DNA from: Hydractinia symbiolongicarpus
Lineage: Eukaryota; Cnidaria; Hydrozoa; Anthoathecata; Hydractiniidae
Assembly: GCF_029227915.1 (NCBI RefSeq)
Contig: NC_079876.1
Span: forward strand, 24,704,328 to 24,768,327
Length of the DNA stretch: 64,000 bases
Reading direction: 5' to 3'
This document shows, in pieces, positions 21,681-32,635 of this stretch (positions within the stretch are counted from its first letter, which is position 1; the number at the start of each line of letters is the position of its first letter). A program made the position numbers and the translations under genes. The notes beneath the pieces were generated by a model. That model searched no databases. It was given only the letters and a program-made list of their open reading frames with translations, and was not told where the DNA came from.

Positions 21681-24600
21681 GAGGAAAAATAATTTCCAGG
21701 AGAATATTAGACTGTAAAGATCTTCTGAAGGCAAGCGTTTTTTCTGAATCCATAGTAAAAAAAAAAAAAAAAATTAGTGATGCATCGAACTTTTTCTAAA
21801 TAGAAACAAATGTGTTATTCCATCTCGCATTCTTGATTTTATTCTCACAATGTACAACATTTACAAGAACGATCCGCTGAATTAAACAAAATAACCTACT
21901 ATGGTATGTTCAGTTAACACGAAGAATTATTGATTAGTCCAAACCTAGACAGGCCCGATAGGTTAAAGACAGTAGTGACAAACTGACAATCTTGAAATTT
22001 AGTTAGCATTATTATTATACAATTCTTATTTTACCAAACATATCGAAAACTGAAAGAACTTATACACCAAATATGTGATAACCAGAGTGGCTTTTTAACC
22101 TTGGAAATACCGAACAGATGGTTCGAAGTCAAATGTTAAACATAAACAAACTGAACAGACCACCTATTAACTAATAATCTTTTCTTTAATTGAAAATGCA
22201 GAAAGAGCTAGAAATCAAAGTTACTCTAGAATTTTCGATAACTACGTCAAATTTTCAGAACAGAATCGAGAATGCGAAAAGGAATAACACATTTGTTGTT
22301 ATTTATAACAACAACAACAAAAACAGCGAAAACTACAAGAGCGAAAACCTACCGCTTACGTGTTTACTTTTCAATTATTTCTCTTCAACATCGATTTTGT
22401 TTTCAAATTTAATAAAACACCTAGTTTGATAAAAATAATCAAAAAATAGAGAAAAAAAACCAATGATTTATCTATTGACTCCATATTAATGATTGAATAG
22501 TAGTAAATGAATAATCAACCATAGCAACATGTCATAATAGAAATTTTGTTTGAATTTTGCGAAACTTAATAAGATGAGAATAGAAAAACAAGCATTTTTA
22601 ACTGCAGGTTATGCTTTTTCAAATTATTGGAACATTATGGTGTTAGGACCCATAAAGTATTGGTTATAAAAAATTATCAAATCCTTTCTTAGTATGAAGC
22701 GATCTAACTATAAGCATAAAAAATGTTTTCTCTTACCACAAACGTCTTTCTTTACCAGCGCAAAAACAAGATGCATGTGCTGTATAAACTATCTCGCTAT
22801 TAAAAAATTCACAACTATGAAACATCGACAATGCAACCCAGTAAACCTTTCCCGAATTTCCTAATTATGCCAAACTCAATTAAATAGGTCAATACTAAAA
22901 ATGATTCTGATCCCTAAGTTCCTTAGCAAAAGTTAGAACAAATTACCTAATTTTGCACATATTTCTGTTCGTTAAGTGCCTCAAATCCGAGCTGAAAGAT
23001 ACGGTTAAACACCTTATAGCAGACCTTTCCTAGAATAACGTCGTTTTTAAAATAATTATTTTCTTCAAATCTAAATAAAATCCAACCAGACTATTATATT
23101 GCTTTATAAATTTATTTTTGTGATGATGATTAAATATTCTGAATATCCTTTTTTAAAGAGCATAGAACCATTATAAAATTTTGGTTGACGTTATAATTAT
23201 TATAATTTATGAAATTCGGGAAAGGTGTATTCTACAATTTCTGCTAACAGAAAATACAGCCTATCATTCACGGTTGAAAGTCGCACGATTAAAACGTTTA
23301 TCGTCCTAAACGGCATTTAGTTGACAAAAAATTAGCATCTTGATGTCACTATCATGTTTAGCATACTTTTTTATTAACTGTGTCAAATCTTGTTCAAAAT
23401 AAGGTAGTTTCGATTTTTGGACTAATTTTGTGCCAAAATGACATTTAGGTGACAAAAAACAAAATGATGATGCAACTGTTCAGCATACCTTTTTTGTTAA
23501 CTGTGCTAAATTTTGTCGAAAACAAATACCAATTTTGGCATGAAACGTCATTTAGATGACTTCCAAGTACTTAGAGAGTTTAGTTGCGAAGTTTAAATCT
23601 GTGACGTTGCAATTGACCATTTGGGACATAGTTAGTCAGTTCACAGTTGGAAACCAAAACTATTCTCACAGGCGAGATAGTAAAAGGGAATATGCATGGA
23701 ATGCAAAATCTAATAATGAAGGCTTTCCTGAAACGTCTTCAGGTAATCTGCAATATTACAACTTAACATTACTTTTTTGTTTTATAGATTTTAGTATCTA
23801 TCCAAGCAGTGTTTAACATCGCCTGAAGTAAAAAATTTGAAACCGAAGACATAAGACTTCCCGAAAAGAATTTAAAACTTCGGGACGTAGCCTTGTTTTA
23901 CGCAACCATATGAAAGCACGTGACCATTGTAGCAATACTTTCTTTAAAGCTGAATGTCGGTCTGCTTACGTTGGGTTTTTACACACCACCTGCACCAAAC
24001 ATTTCGTTTCTGTCAGGAAAGCCAAAAAATCATATCAAAGAGAGTTCCACTTCAGGGCATAATGTAAACAGTTCATAGCTTCTGAACAATGATGAAAGTA
24101 ATTTCACTTTGCTCCGGACGAAAAAAAACTCTATTGTAAACGCCGTCATAGAAAGGTAAAAACATTGGAATAGACTATAGATTCGTCCGCTGCATGCAAC
24201 TCTTTCAAGGTTTTAATAGTTACTACCCTTTTTAATAACCCCTTCAAGAAATAAAATTTTGGACATAAATATTACTTATATGATCATTGGTTGATAAATT
24301 TTAGCGAAGCAATAAAACATGGAATCCAAGCAAAAAACAACTGAATTTTGATTTTAGATTCAAAGTAAAGGGAACAAATAAGAAAAAAATAAAGTAAAAG
24401 CCTTGAATATATTTCCTATTGAAATACAGGTAACTTAGATCTCTACTAACAATCCTGTAGTTTGTAATTGAACTGAGATACTATTAAATATGAGAAAAAA
24501 TTTATCCTTTTAGTTTTATATGATAATTACAGCATCAGGCACATTACAGCTTCAGACAGGGACGATCGCATCTGACACCTATATCAAGTTTTGCATGGAG

Positions 24601-25183
24601 AAACCAGGACAAAATAAAATAGTTGTAACCTTTTTATGTAACTTCTACACAGTTATCCATGTATAAAAGGGTGGTGTAAATATAAAAACAGTTTAGTATT
24701 CACTTTTCACAACGGTCCCATACAACTATCCTTAATTAGTTTTCGTGTCGCAGCTTTTTGTCAACCGTTTAAAGAAAATGAATGTGGTTTTTGAAATCTT
24801 CACCCAAAACCTTTATTTATACATTAAAATAACAACTTGTTGTAACAGATGCTTTTTATTAATGGACCTCTGCTGGAAAACAAAGCTTATTAGCTGTAAC
24901 AACAATGCCACAAACAGAGAAAATGTTGGATTAAAAATTATATACAAGTCAATTAAATGATGCCGCATATGATTCCAAAAGCAAAATAACAATATTAATA
25001 AAGCTGTAATTTAGGAACCGCAAATTTAGATTCTGCTGTCTTTCTACTAGAAAACACTTTCTTCCTTTATATTAACTTCTATTATCTTGTCGTTTTATTG
25101 ACGCCGTACACAGTTCACGACACATTTACTAGTTTTTTCTTTGCACCATGCGTCAAAAATCTTGATTCCTCAAATGAAGTTCT
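21681..25183. other. Intergenic region between the MS4A-like paralogues, with repeats
   Basis: No gene is supported. It contains the R2 repeat (22656-22719), R3 (23685-23975) and a diverged tandem repeat with units 23314-23441 and 23442-23548, each beginning CATTTAGNTGACAAAAAA; a third CATTTAGATGAC starts at 23549. The segment 24225-24270 (AATAACCCCTTCAAG..) resembles 37295-37345. The small ORFs here have no recognisable domains. Confidence 0.55.
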
Positions 25184-25189
25184 TTTAAT
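25184..25189 (-). terminator. Poly(A) signal candidate of MS4A-like gene B
   Basis: ATTAAA on the minus strand about 60 bases past the stop at 25249; matches the hexamer used at the same position in gene A. Confidence 0.5.
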
Positions 25190-25248
25190 AAAATAACTGC
25201 ATAAAATTATATTGCGTGCAAAGTATGTGTAAAATGACTCAACCCAAC

Positions 25249-27300
25249 TTATTGGGGAGGTACTTCCTTGGTGTGTGATGGGGGGGCATACGCCGATTGG
25301 GCGCTTCCCTGAGAATTTGGAGGAATTTGCACCAGCTGTGGTTGTTCCTGTTGATATTGCGGCTGTTGTTGGTAGTTGTAGGAAACAGGATTCATAACAC
25401 CAGCAGTTACTGGGTACCCCTGGTTTGTTTGTCCGGTGTGGGTTGTCACATACTGTGGTTGAGTTTGGAAAACAACTCCTTGAAATAAAATTAAATTAAA
25501 ATCATTAACAAAATCATTTGCATGTGTTTTAAAAGACCATAACGGATAATCGACACAAAGTTTTCGCAAAATGATTTCCTTTTTCCAATTGATTAAAAGA
25601 AGGACAAATGAAAAAAATAATGTCACAACATGAATCAAAAACACATGAAGGACGAACCTCTTGATTGTGACGAGCCTCTACAACATGAGCAGCAAGCTCT
25701 GCGACAAAGAATTGCAGCTACCAATGCAACAAAGAACTCAACAATCATGCATACCAAAAGGACTCCATAGATAGCCATACCAACTTTTTTATGTTTATTG
25801 CAACCAAATGAATCCTTGAAATAGTAGCGATTGTAGTTGTAGTAGTTGTAATAATAATACGCATACGAAGAGCAGCTAGAGTAGAGCCTAAGAAAAAGCA
25901 AAGGCTTGGATTTTTATTTTCCGGAAACTATATGTGTGGAGGTGAGAGACTAACTTTAGGTGTGCTAAATTTAGAGATTGGTAAATTCGCCTGAAGTGTA
26001 AGTACCTATGTGAAAAAATAACAAAATCGCAGATCTATAAATCACGTATAAATTAAAGTACAGTGTTTATGACAGCAAAGATGAAACAGACAGCCAGGTA
26101 GATGCTTAGTTAAGTGGGTAGGTAGGTTTAAACATAGCAATTAAAAGGACACTGTTACAACAAGCTCTATGCTAATTTTAAGGACATACCATAAAGCAAT
26201 TGCGTATGTTATGCCATGAGAAAATGATATCAACGTTGACACAAAGTTGAACGCCATTGACGTGCCCACCAAACAACGATTGTTTGGATTAGATGCTGAC
26301 GAAACACCGAGTATTCCGGTAATAATAATCCAAATGCCGGCCCATATGGCGTATCCAACACTGTTGACCCAATTGCTGTGCAATCCAACAGCTGCCACAA
26401 TTCCACACCCAACCGAAACTATTCCAATTATAATTTGCGTGATACCTAGCATGTGGTATAGAAAAATACATCAATTAGTGATCGGCTACAAACTACGTCA
26501 TGCAGACGTTTGTGAAAGCGCTATTTAATATTTCGTGTTTCACAAGCGTGACATCATAACGATTGCTTCAAATATACACACAGGAAAAAAAAAACAATTA
26601 ATAATCGTGTTTAATTTCGTAAACTTTCGAAGTATCGGAAAGTCAGTGTCTATGGATGGTGGGTAATACCCTATTACCATAACTTCTCTTGTGATGGGTT
26701 ATAAATTATTTTATAACCCATTAGTTATTTTGGTTCAAATGATGTCTGTCATATGTTAACTTAAAATCATACCTTAAGGGAAAACTTACGACAATAATTA
26801 TTTTCTGATGTCGGCATTTTTTTATTCCATCATCAATTATTTGAGACACTTCTTCGACGACATTTGTTGGAGAGATGAAAATAATTACTATTTAGACTTA
26901 ATTTAGTTCAATCTGTTATTCGCACCTTAGACCGTTACAAACACGAAAATGGTTATTAATTTAAATAATGCAAGCATTTCACCTCATAATATAACGACGC
27001 GCTTTCTGTACTCACCCGTTCCCACAAAAAAAAAAAATAATGAAACATAATAATGAAAAAAATAATCTGGAGAGGATTTAAATAATAGTAATCCTCGTAC
27101 ACTTTAAATAACAATAAAATACAAGAGATCTTGAAAGAGATCTTATCAGAAACCACCTGTTTGGTCAGGTGAGAATAAAACATACCTAATCCACGAACAG
27201 CAGCCACATTTAAAGTACTTTGAGTGGTGGGCACAACTACATGTGGAGCAGGTGCTGGTCCAATAACTGTTTGAACTGGTTGTGCTCCTTGGTACATCAT
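25249..27300 (-). CDS. MS4A/CD20-like four-transmembrane protein, gene B
   Basis: Four exons on the minus strand: 27300-27186, 26445-26190, 25887-25658 and 25478-25249, with GT-AG junctions and phases 1, 2, 1 exactly as in gene A. The sum is 831 nt, open throughout (276 aa). Exon 2 is 256 nt in both genes and encodes ITQIIIGIVSVGCGIV, IWAGIWIIITGIL and SMAFNFVSTLISF. Exon 3 has a shorter Tyr-rich outer loop and AIYGVLLVCMIVEFFVALVAAIL. The tail is Gln/Pro-rich with a TAGVMNPVxYNYQQQ segment shared with gene A. The C-terminal PPxY of gene A is PPSH here, so a WW-binding site has been lost in B or gained in A. A poly(A) signal ATTAAA lies at 25184-25189 on this strand. Same orientation as gene A: a tandem duplicate. 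Confidence 0.9.
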
Positions 27301-27320
27301 GATTAGTATTAAACTGCCCT

Positions 27321-28366
27321 ACGAAAAAAGAACAAGCAAAAAGTCTTGATAAGATATGCATTAAACTGTATTAATTACTTTCACATACCAACTAAATGTA
27401 ATCACATAATCCTAGCCGCAGCTTAGTAAAATTTAGATTGTCAAATATACCAAACGAGAAACAATAACAATAGCTATGATAAAACATTTTACCAAAATGT
27501 ATAAGACTTTAACAGAAGAGCATGAGCTCAACTAGCGAACTAGGTACATAGATAGTCTACTCTCTGTTTCTTACGATATGTTGTAGACAAAATGTTAATT
27601 TGGTGCGTTTAAAGTGGCTAAAGATGAGTTAAGTAAAATCGTCGTCATTGATGTTAATCTCCATCCTTGCACATAAATAAAATTTTATTTTTTTTCTAAA
27701 TATGCAACTTTGTACATGTTAAAATGAATATTTCAATAACGTTTTTTAACCATGTATTTACACATTGAATCTAAATTTTCAGGTTTTGGCTATCTAAGAT
27801 TTATGCAGCACGATACATCTGGCTAAAAAGTAAAAGTAGGCTGGCTTTGTTTAGCTCTACTCAGCGCTCAATCAAGTTTTAGAAAGAGTTAAACACAGGT
27901 CGGAAGTAATTAATTTTAAATGGAATACACGAGTTCACAGTTTCATTTAACCATTGTTTATATAAATCTTTCTTTTGTTACAACGCTCTACTTGAGAATT
28001 AAAAAAAAGAAGTAAGCTGTTATTAAAGTGAAATATTTTTGGGGGAAATATTTCGAAAAGAAAAGTTACAATTTCTTCACATGTGCTTTAAGTAGGGTTA
28101 CTGGCAATAACATACTAAATTTTCATGCCATGTGACTAACTATTTCTTCAAAAAATGGGAAATAATAACTATGCCCATGGTCAAAGCCTTTTATCAAATT
28201 AACTGTACTTACTTCCTTTTTTAATATAACACGAGCGAACAACTTAAACTGTAAAAAGGTGTATTACATTAAACATTTTCAAAAGGGATTTTACATCTAA
28301 AATGCCACTGCTGTAAGCATTCCATTAGAATTTCATCACCTAGTGCCAATGCGCTACTCCAGGATG
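27321..28366. other. Intergenic, no gene seen
   Basis: AT-rich sequence upstream of gene B. The pyrimidine run at 27321-27345 on the minus strand belongs to the splice acceptor that precedes the gene B start (exon start 27318). No other feature is supported, and no promoter element could be assigned. Confidence 0.5.
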
Positions 28367-28629
28367 TGTCAATGGCTTAATTTGTCTGGGTTTGAGCTCT
28401 GTTAGTAATACCCGTTGTCAGTTTCTGCGTGATTTTCTAATTGTGCTACTGTGGCGAGTTATTTCGTTGATCACGTGATCTTCCGTGTGAGCATGACTGC
28501 TGTGCAGTTGTTACGTGAGCGAATGGTGACGTATGGAGATCGATGCCGCCTTCTAACAAGCAGAAGTAATTCTACGTATGCGATGTAATTAGTGAGCCAT
28601 ATGAAGTTGTTTATATACGAGAAAAAGAG

Positions 28630-28638
28630 TATATAAAA
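28630..28638 (+). promoter_or_regulatory. TATA-like box in the putative BEL LTR
   Basis: TATATAAAA in otherwise mixed sequence, about 2 kb before gag and inside the region expected to be the 5' LTR. A promoter role is inferred from position only. Confidence 0.35.
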
Positions 28639-29105
28639 CTATATGTGATTAATCATTGTCGTGCCTCGACGCAAGATCCCAACAAAGAGGCACCGCTGAT
28701 GGGAGAGGTTGTTTATGAACTGTGTGGTGTATGGTAGTGTAAAATTATCTATTTTCAGAAGTAAAAGTTATTACTGATATCAATCGAGAAGAACTCAGTG
28801 TCATAAAGTTGCTGTAAGAAACTGTAAACTATTTTAATTGTTGTTAATTCCGTAAAGAAGAACTTCCTTATATTCGCTTGTTTACGAAAACTTATGATTA
28901 CCGGGGAACATTAATTGCTAACATTTTTAAATTAAAGTGCGAACACGTTCTTCATAGACGTGCGTCATACATTTGAACTGTGATTTCATGCAAAAGTGAA
29001 AGATCAAATGATGTGAGAACGAGTTAACAACACACATTAAATTAATTAGAAGTCACATTCTGTTAACGTGAGACTAAAGTGCACCGGTGGCAATCTGCAT
29101 CACTG

Positions 29106-30515
29106 GGCAACAAGTGAGCAACAAGGATCTACAACAGAAACAAGTTAGTAGTGAGGATTCAACGACAGAAACAAGTGAGCAGTGAGGATTCAACGAAAGA
29201 AACAAGTTAGTAGTGAGGATTCAACGACAGAAATAAGTGAACATTGAGGATTCAACGACAGAAACAAGTAAGCATTGAGGATTCAACGACAGAAATAAGT
29301 GAGTAGTGAGGATTCAAAGACAGAAACAAGTGAACATTGAGGATTCAACGACAGAAATAAGTGAGCAGTGAGGATTCAAAGACAGAAACAAGTGAACATT
29401 AAGGATTCAACGACAGAAATAAGTGAGTAGTGAGGATTCAAAGACAGAAACAAGTGAACAAGTGAGCAACAAGGATCTACAACAGAAACAAGTTAGTAGT
29501 GAGGATTCAACGACAGAAACAAGTGAACATTGAGGATTCAACGACAGAAACAAGTGAACAAGTGAGCAACGGGGATCTCCAACAGAAACAAGTTAGTAGT
29601 GAGGATTCAACGACAGAAACAAGTGAACATTGAGGATTCAAAGACAGAAACAAGTGAACAAGTGAGCAACGGGGATCTACAACAGAAACAAGTTAGTAGT
29701 GAGGATTCAACGACAGAAACAAGTAAGAAGTGAGGATTCAAAGACAGAAACAAGTGAACAAGTGAGCAACGGGGATCTACAACAGAAACAAGTTAGTAGT
29801 GAGGATTCAACGACAGAAACAAGTGAACATTGAGGATTCAAAGACAGAAACAAATGAACAAGTGAACAACGGGGATCTACAACAGAAACAAGTGAGTAGT
29901 GAAGATCAACAACATAAGCTAGTGAACATTGAGGATTCAACGACAGAAACAAGTAAGCATTGAGGATTCAACGACAGAAATAAGTGAGTAGTGAGGATTC
30001 AAAGACAGAAACAAGTGAACATTGAGGATTCAACGACAGAAATAAGTGAGTAGTGAGGATTCAACGACAGAAACAAGTAAGAAGTGAGGATTCAAAGACA
30101 GAAACAAGTGAACAAGTGAGCAACGGGGATCTACAACAGAAACAAGTTAGTAGTGAGGATTCAACGACAGAAACAAGTGAACATTGAGGATTCTAAGACA
30201 GAAACAAGTAAACATTGAGGATTCAAAGACAGAAACAAGTGAACAAGGGAACAACGGGGATCTACAACAGAAACAAGTGAGTAGTGAAGATCAACAACAT
30301 AAGCTAGTGAACATTGAGGATTCAACGAAAGAAACAAGTAAGCATTGAGGATTCAACGACAGAAACAAGTGAGCAGTGAGGATTCAAAGACAGAAACAAG
30401 TGAATAAGTGAGCAACGGGGATCTACAACAAAAACAAGTGAGTAGTGAAGATCAACAACATAAGCTAGTGAGCAATGACGATCAGCAACAAAAGCAAGTG
30501 AGCAGCAAGAAGCAA
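29106..30515 (+). repeat. Tandem array of a 31-bp unit in the BEL leader
   Basis: About 45 copies of a purine-rich 31-bp unit whose core is GAGGATTCAACGACAGAAAC followed by AAGTGAACATT. Variants (GGGGATCTACAACAGAAAC, GTGAGCAAC) recur in the same order, giving a higher-order pattern of several units. The period is not a multiple of three and each plus-strand frame soon meets a stop, so it is not a coding repeat; open frames on the minus strand are incidental. The last units grade directly into the gag region. Confidence 0.9.
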
Positions 30516-30675
30516 GAAAGTAAAGACAAGCATCAAATTGAAGGGAGAGGATAAGAAGAAAGGACATAACCAGTTCAAAATCAGAAAGAATTAACAAGGA
30601 TATCGATGCCATTATTAAGTATCTAAAATTATCGGAAAAGGCTGTGCCAAAAATACTTGCCAGGAGAAAAATAAG

Positions 30676-31975
30676 GAACTGGAAAGAACTCTCAAAAAAA
30701 TCGAAGAACAACAAGACGAAGCGCTTCGGCATAAAACGAATGCGCAGATGCTGATTTTCAAGGAAGAGATGAGCGAAGAGGAAGTAAATGAGTTTGGAGA
30801 GCAGATTGATGAAAGACTGTTGAAATTGGAAGAACAATACGACCACTTACAGATAACCATTGCAGCAATTAAGCAAGACGAGGAAAAACAAGCAGCTGCT
30901 GAACGAGAGAAAGAAGAACAAGAAAAAAGAAACGCTAAGTATGAAAAAGAATTGAAGTTAGAACGGATGAAATTAGAGATGAGAATGAAATTTGACGGAA
31001 AAACAATTAAAGCGACCAAAGGTCAAGAAGTGAAGGTGAAACTGCCAAATTTGGTGATTTCCAAATTTGAAGCAACCCATCTTGACTGGCAAAGTTTTTG
31101 GGGGCAATTCGAGTCCGAGATCGGTAAATCTACATTATCTGCGGTTGAAAAATTTTCGCACCTAAAAGAGCTTGTTGGATCTAAGGCGAAGGTATGTATC
31201 GAAGGACTACGTTTTACTAGCGAAGGATATGAGAGAGAAAAATCAATCCTTAAAACGAAATATGGGAAACCAAGTGAAGTGGCAAACGCTCATATTCAAG
31301 CGATTATGAGTCTCCCGATAATCCATCAATGTAATGTGAAGTAATGAATTTTATGAAAAACTGACAACGAATGTACAGTCGTTAGAAACTATGGGTAAAT
31401 CAAAGGAAATCAATGGATACGTTAGAATCACGCTGGACAAGTTGCTGTCAATATGTGCCGATCTAGTGAGGCTGGATGATGACTGGCAAGAGTGGAACTT
31501 TGGTCAAATTCTTAGAATCGCTGAGAAAATGGAAAGAGAGAAAACCTATTGCTGTTCATAAACAAAAGCAAGAACCAAAAAGAGAAAGTTTATTGCACAC
31601 CAAGCAAGGAGAGTATGAGCAAAGAAAACGCATCTATTGTGACAAAGAGTATCACAAGGCAGCCGGCTGTAAAAAGATTAACAAGCTCGAGGAAAGAAGA
31701 AAGATTGTTATCGCCAAAAAACTCTGCTTCACTTGCACAAGAAGTGGTCATAGAACAGTAAATTGTCCTAGCAGAATTATATGCATTGTAAGAATAAGCA
31801 CCACACTTCTCTTTGCGACAAGGTTACTCGGACACCATCGTTAGCTACTACAGAAGATCCTGCCATCTATCCGACTGTTATGGTTCAAGTAAATGGTGTG
31901 AAGTGTCTTGCACTTTTAGATACTGGAGCAGGGAGTTCGTACGTGTCTAATACCCTAATATTCTTTATTAACTGA
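30676..31975 (+). pseudogene. BEL/Pao Gag and protease (at least three frameshifts)
   Basis: The N-terminal part is a long charged coiled coil (KELERTLKKIEEQQDEA.. KYEKELKLERMKLEMRMK). Then comes the BEL/Pao Gag core VKLPNLVISKFEATHLDWQ, FWGQFESEIGKSTLS, VEKFSHLKELV and GYEREKSILKTKYGKP. After 31343 the frame changes to NEFYEKLTTNVQSLETMGK..LDKLLSICADLVRLDDDW. It shifts again near 31508 to FLESLRKWKERKPI and the Cys/His region KKLCFTCTRSGHRTVNC, and again near 31785 to CKNKHHTSLC and the protease motif LLDTGAGSSYVS. Coding then stops at 31975. The start codon is not resolved: frames are open from about 30676, just after the tandem array. Confidence 0.85.
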
Positions 31976-32448
31976 TATAAACATGTATCCTCTTATTATT
32001 GTAGAACGACTTTCTACACGACAGAATATAGCTGTCTGCCAAAATTAGAATGCCGAAAGCATCTTAGGGGCGGTTTTTACCTGATTTTGCACTCTTAGAT
32101 CTTAACTGTGCTAAAAATATGTTAATATCAGGATGAATTTTGCCCAAAAGTTAAGAATATTTATATTGAAACGAAAAAAACACTATTCTTATCAAAGAAC
32201 AACAACAACATAAAAGCAACAAAAACATACCAATCTCTCTCAGCAAGTTAACTTTGTTACTAAAGTTATTTATAAAGTCATTTATGAATCACTGTCTTTT
32301 TTGAAAATGTGAAAACAGATAAAGTAGCTATTTAAACATTTATCTATCGATTCAATTTTTCGAATGAAGAATTTATCAAGTAAATTTGAATTAAATAATT
32401 CACTTGATAAATTCTTTATTTAACCATGGCAACGCGTCAAAGATATAA
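31976..32448. other. Spacer with a perfect 15-bp hairpin
   Basis: No gene. AAGAATTTATCAAGT (32367-32381) and ACTTGATAAATTCTT (32402-32416) are perfect inverted arms around a 20-base AT loop, just left of the P-like element. GATATAA at 32442-32448 is the target copy of that element. Confidence 0.6.
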
Positions 32449-32478
32449 CATAGTCATAAGAAAAAGAGATAGTCTGGT
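32449..32478 (+). repeat. P-like element left TIR
   Basis: 30 bases starting CATAGTCATAAGAAAAAGAG and ending GATAGTCTGGT; exact inverse of 36832-36861. Confidence 0.95.
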
Positions 32479-32635
32479 GAATCGCGCGGCTCTATTGTTT
32501 ATGTTTTTGTTAGCAGAATATACCTCGTACCCAGTGCTTTGACTGCACGCTCGTGTTGAAAAATGGCGCATTTAAGTGGTTAGTTACTGTAAACAACATA
32601 GGATTAACAAACATTTAAACAGAATTATTTTCAAC

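Larger units (their letters stand above)
28367..31975 (+). mobile_element. BEL/Pao LTR retrotransposon, 5' part only
   Basis: Gag (about 30676-31510), a CCHC region and an aspartic protease (DTGAGSSYVS) match BEL/Pao order; RT, integrase and a 3' LTR are absent, so the element is truncated at about 31975. The 28367-29090 stretch (beginning TGTCAATGG, with TATATAAAA at 28630-28638) is the likely 5' LTR and leader. With no second LTR its borders are not proven. A 1.4-kb satellite-like array occupies the leader between LTR and gag. Confidence 0.65.

Noticed and set aside
29106-30515. CRISPR array (about 45 short repeats)
   Set aside because: The 31-bp units are head-to-tail with no unique spacers; the context is a eukaryotic retroelement leader.
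29707-30846. Leucine/serine-rich repeat ORFs on the minus strand of the BEL leader
   Set aside because: Shadows of the 31-bp tandem array and of the gag coding region; no start context or domain.
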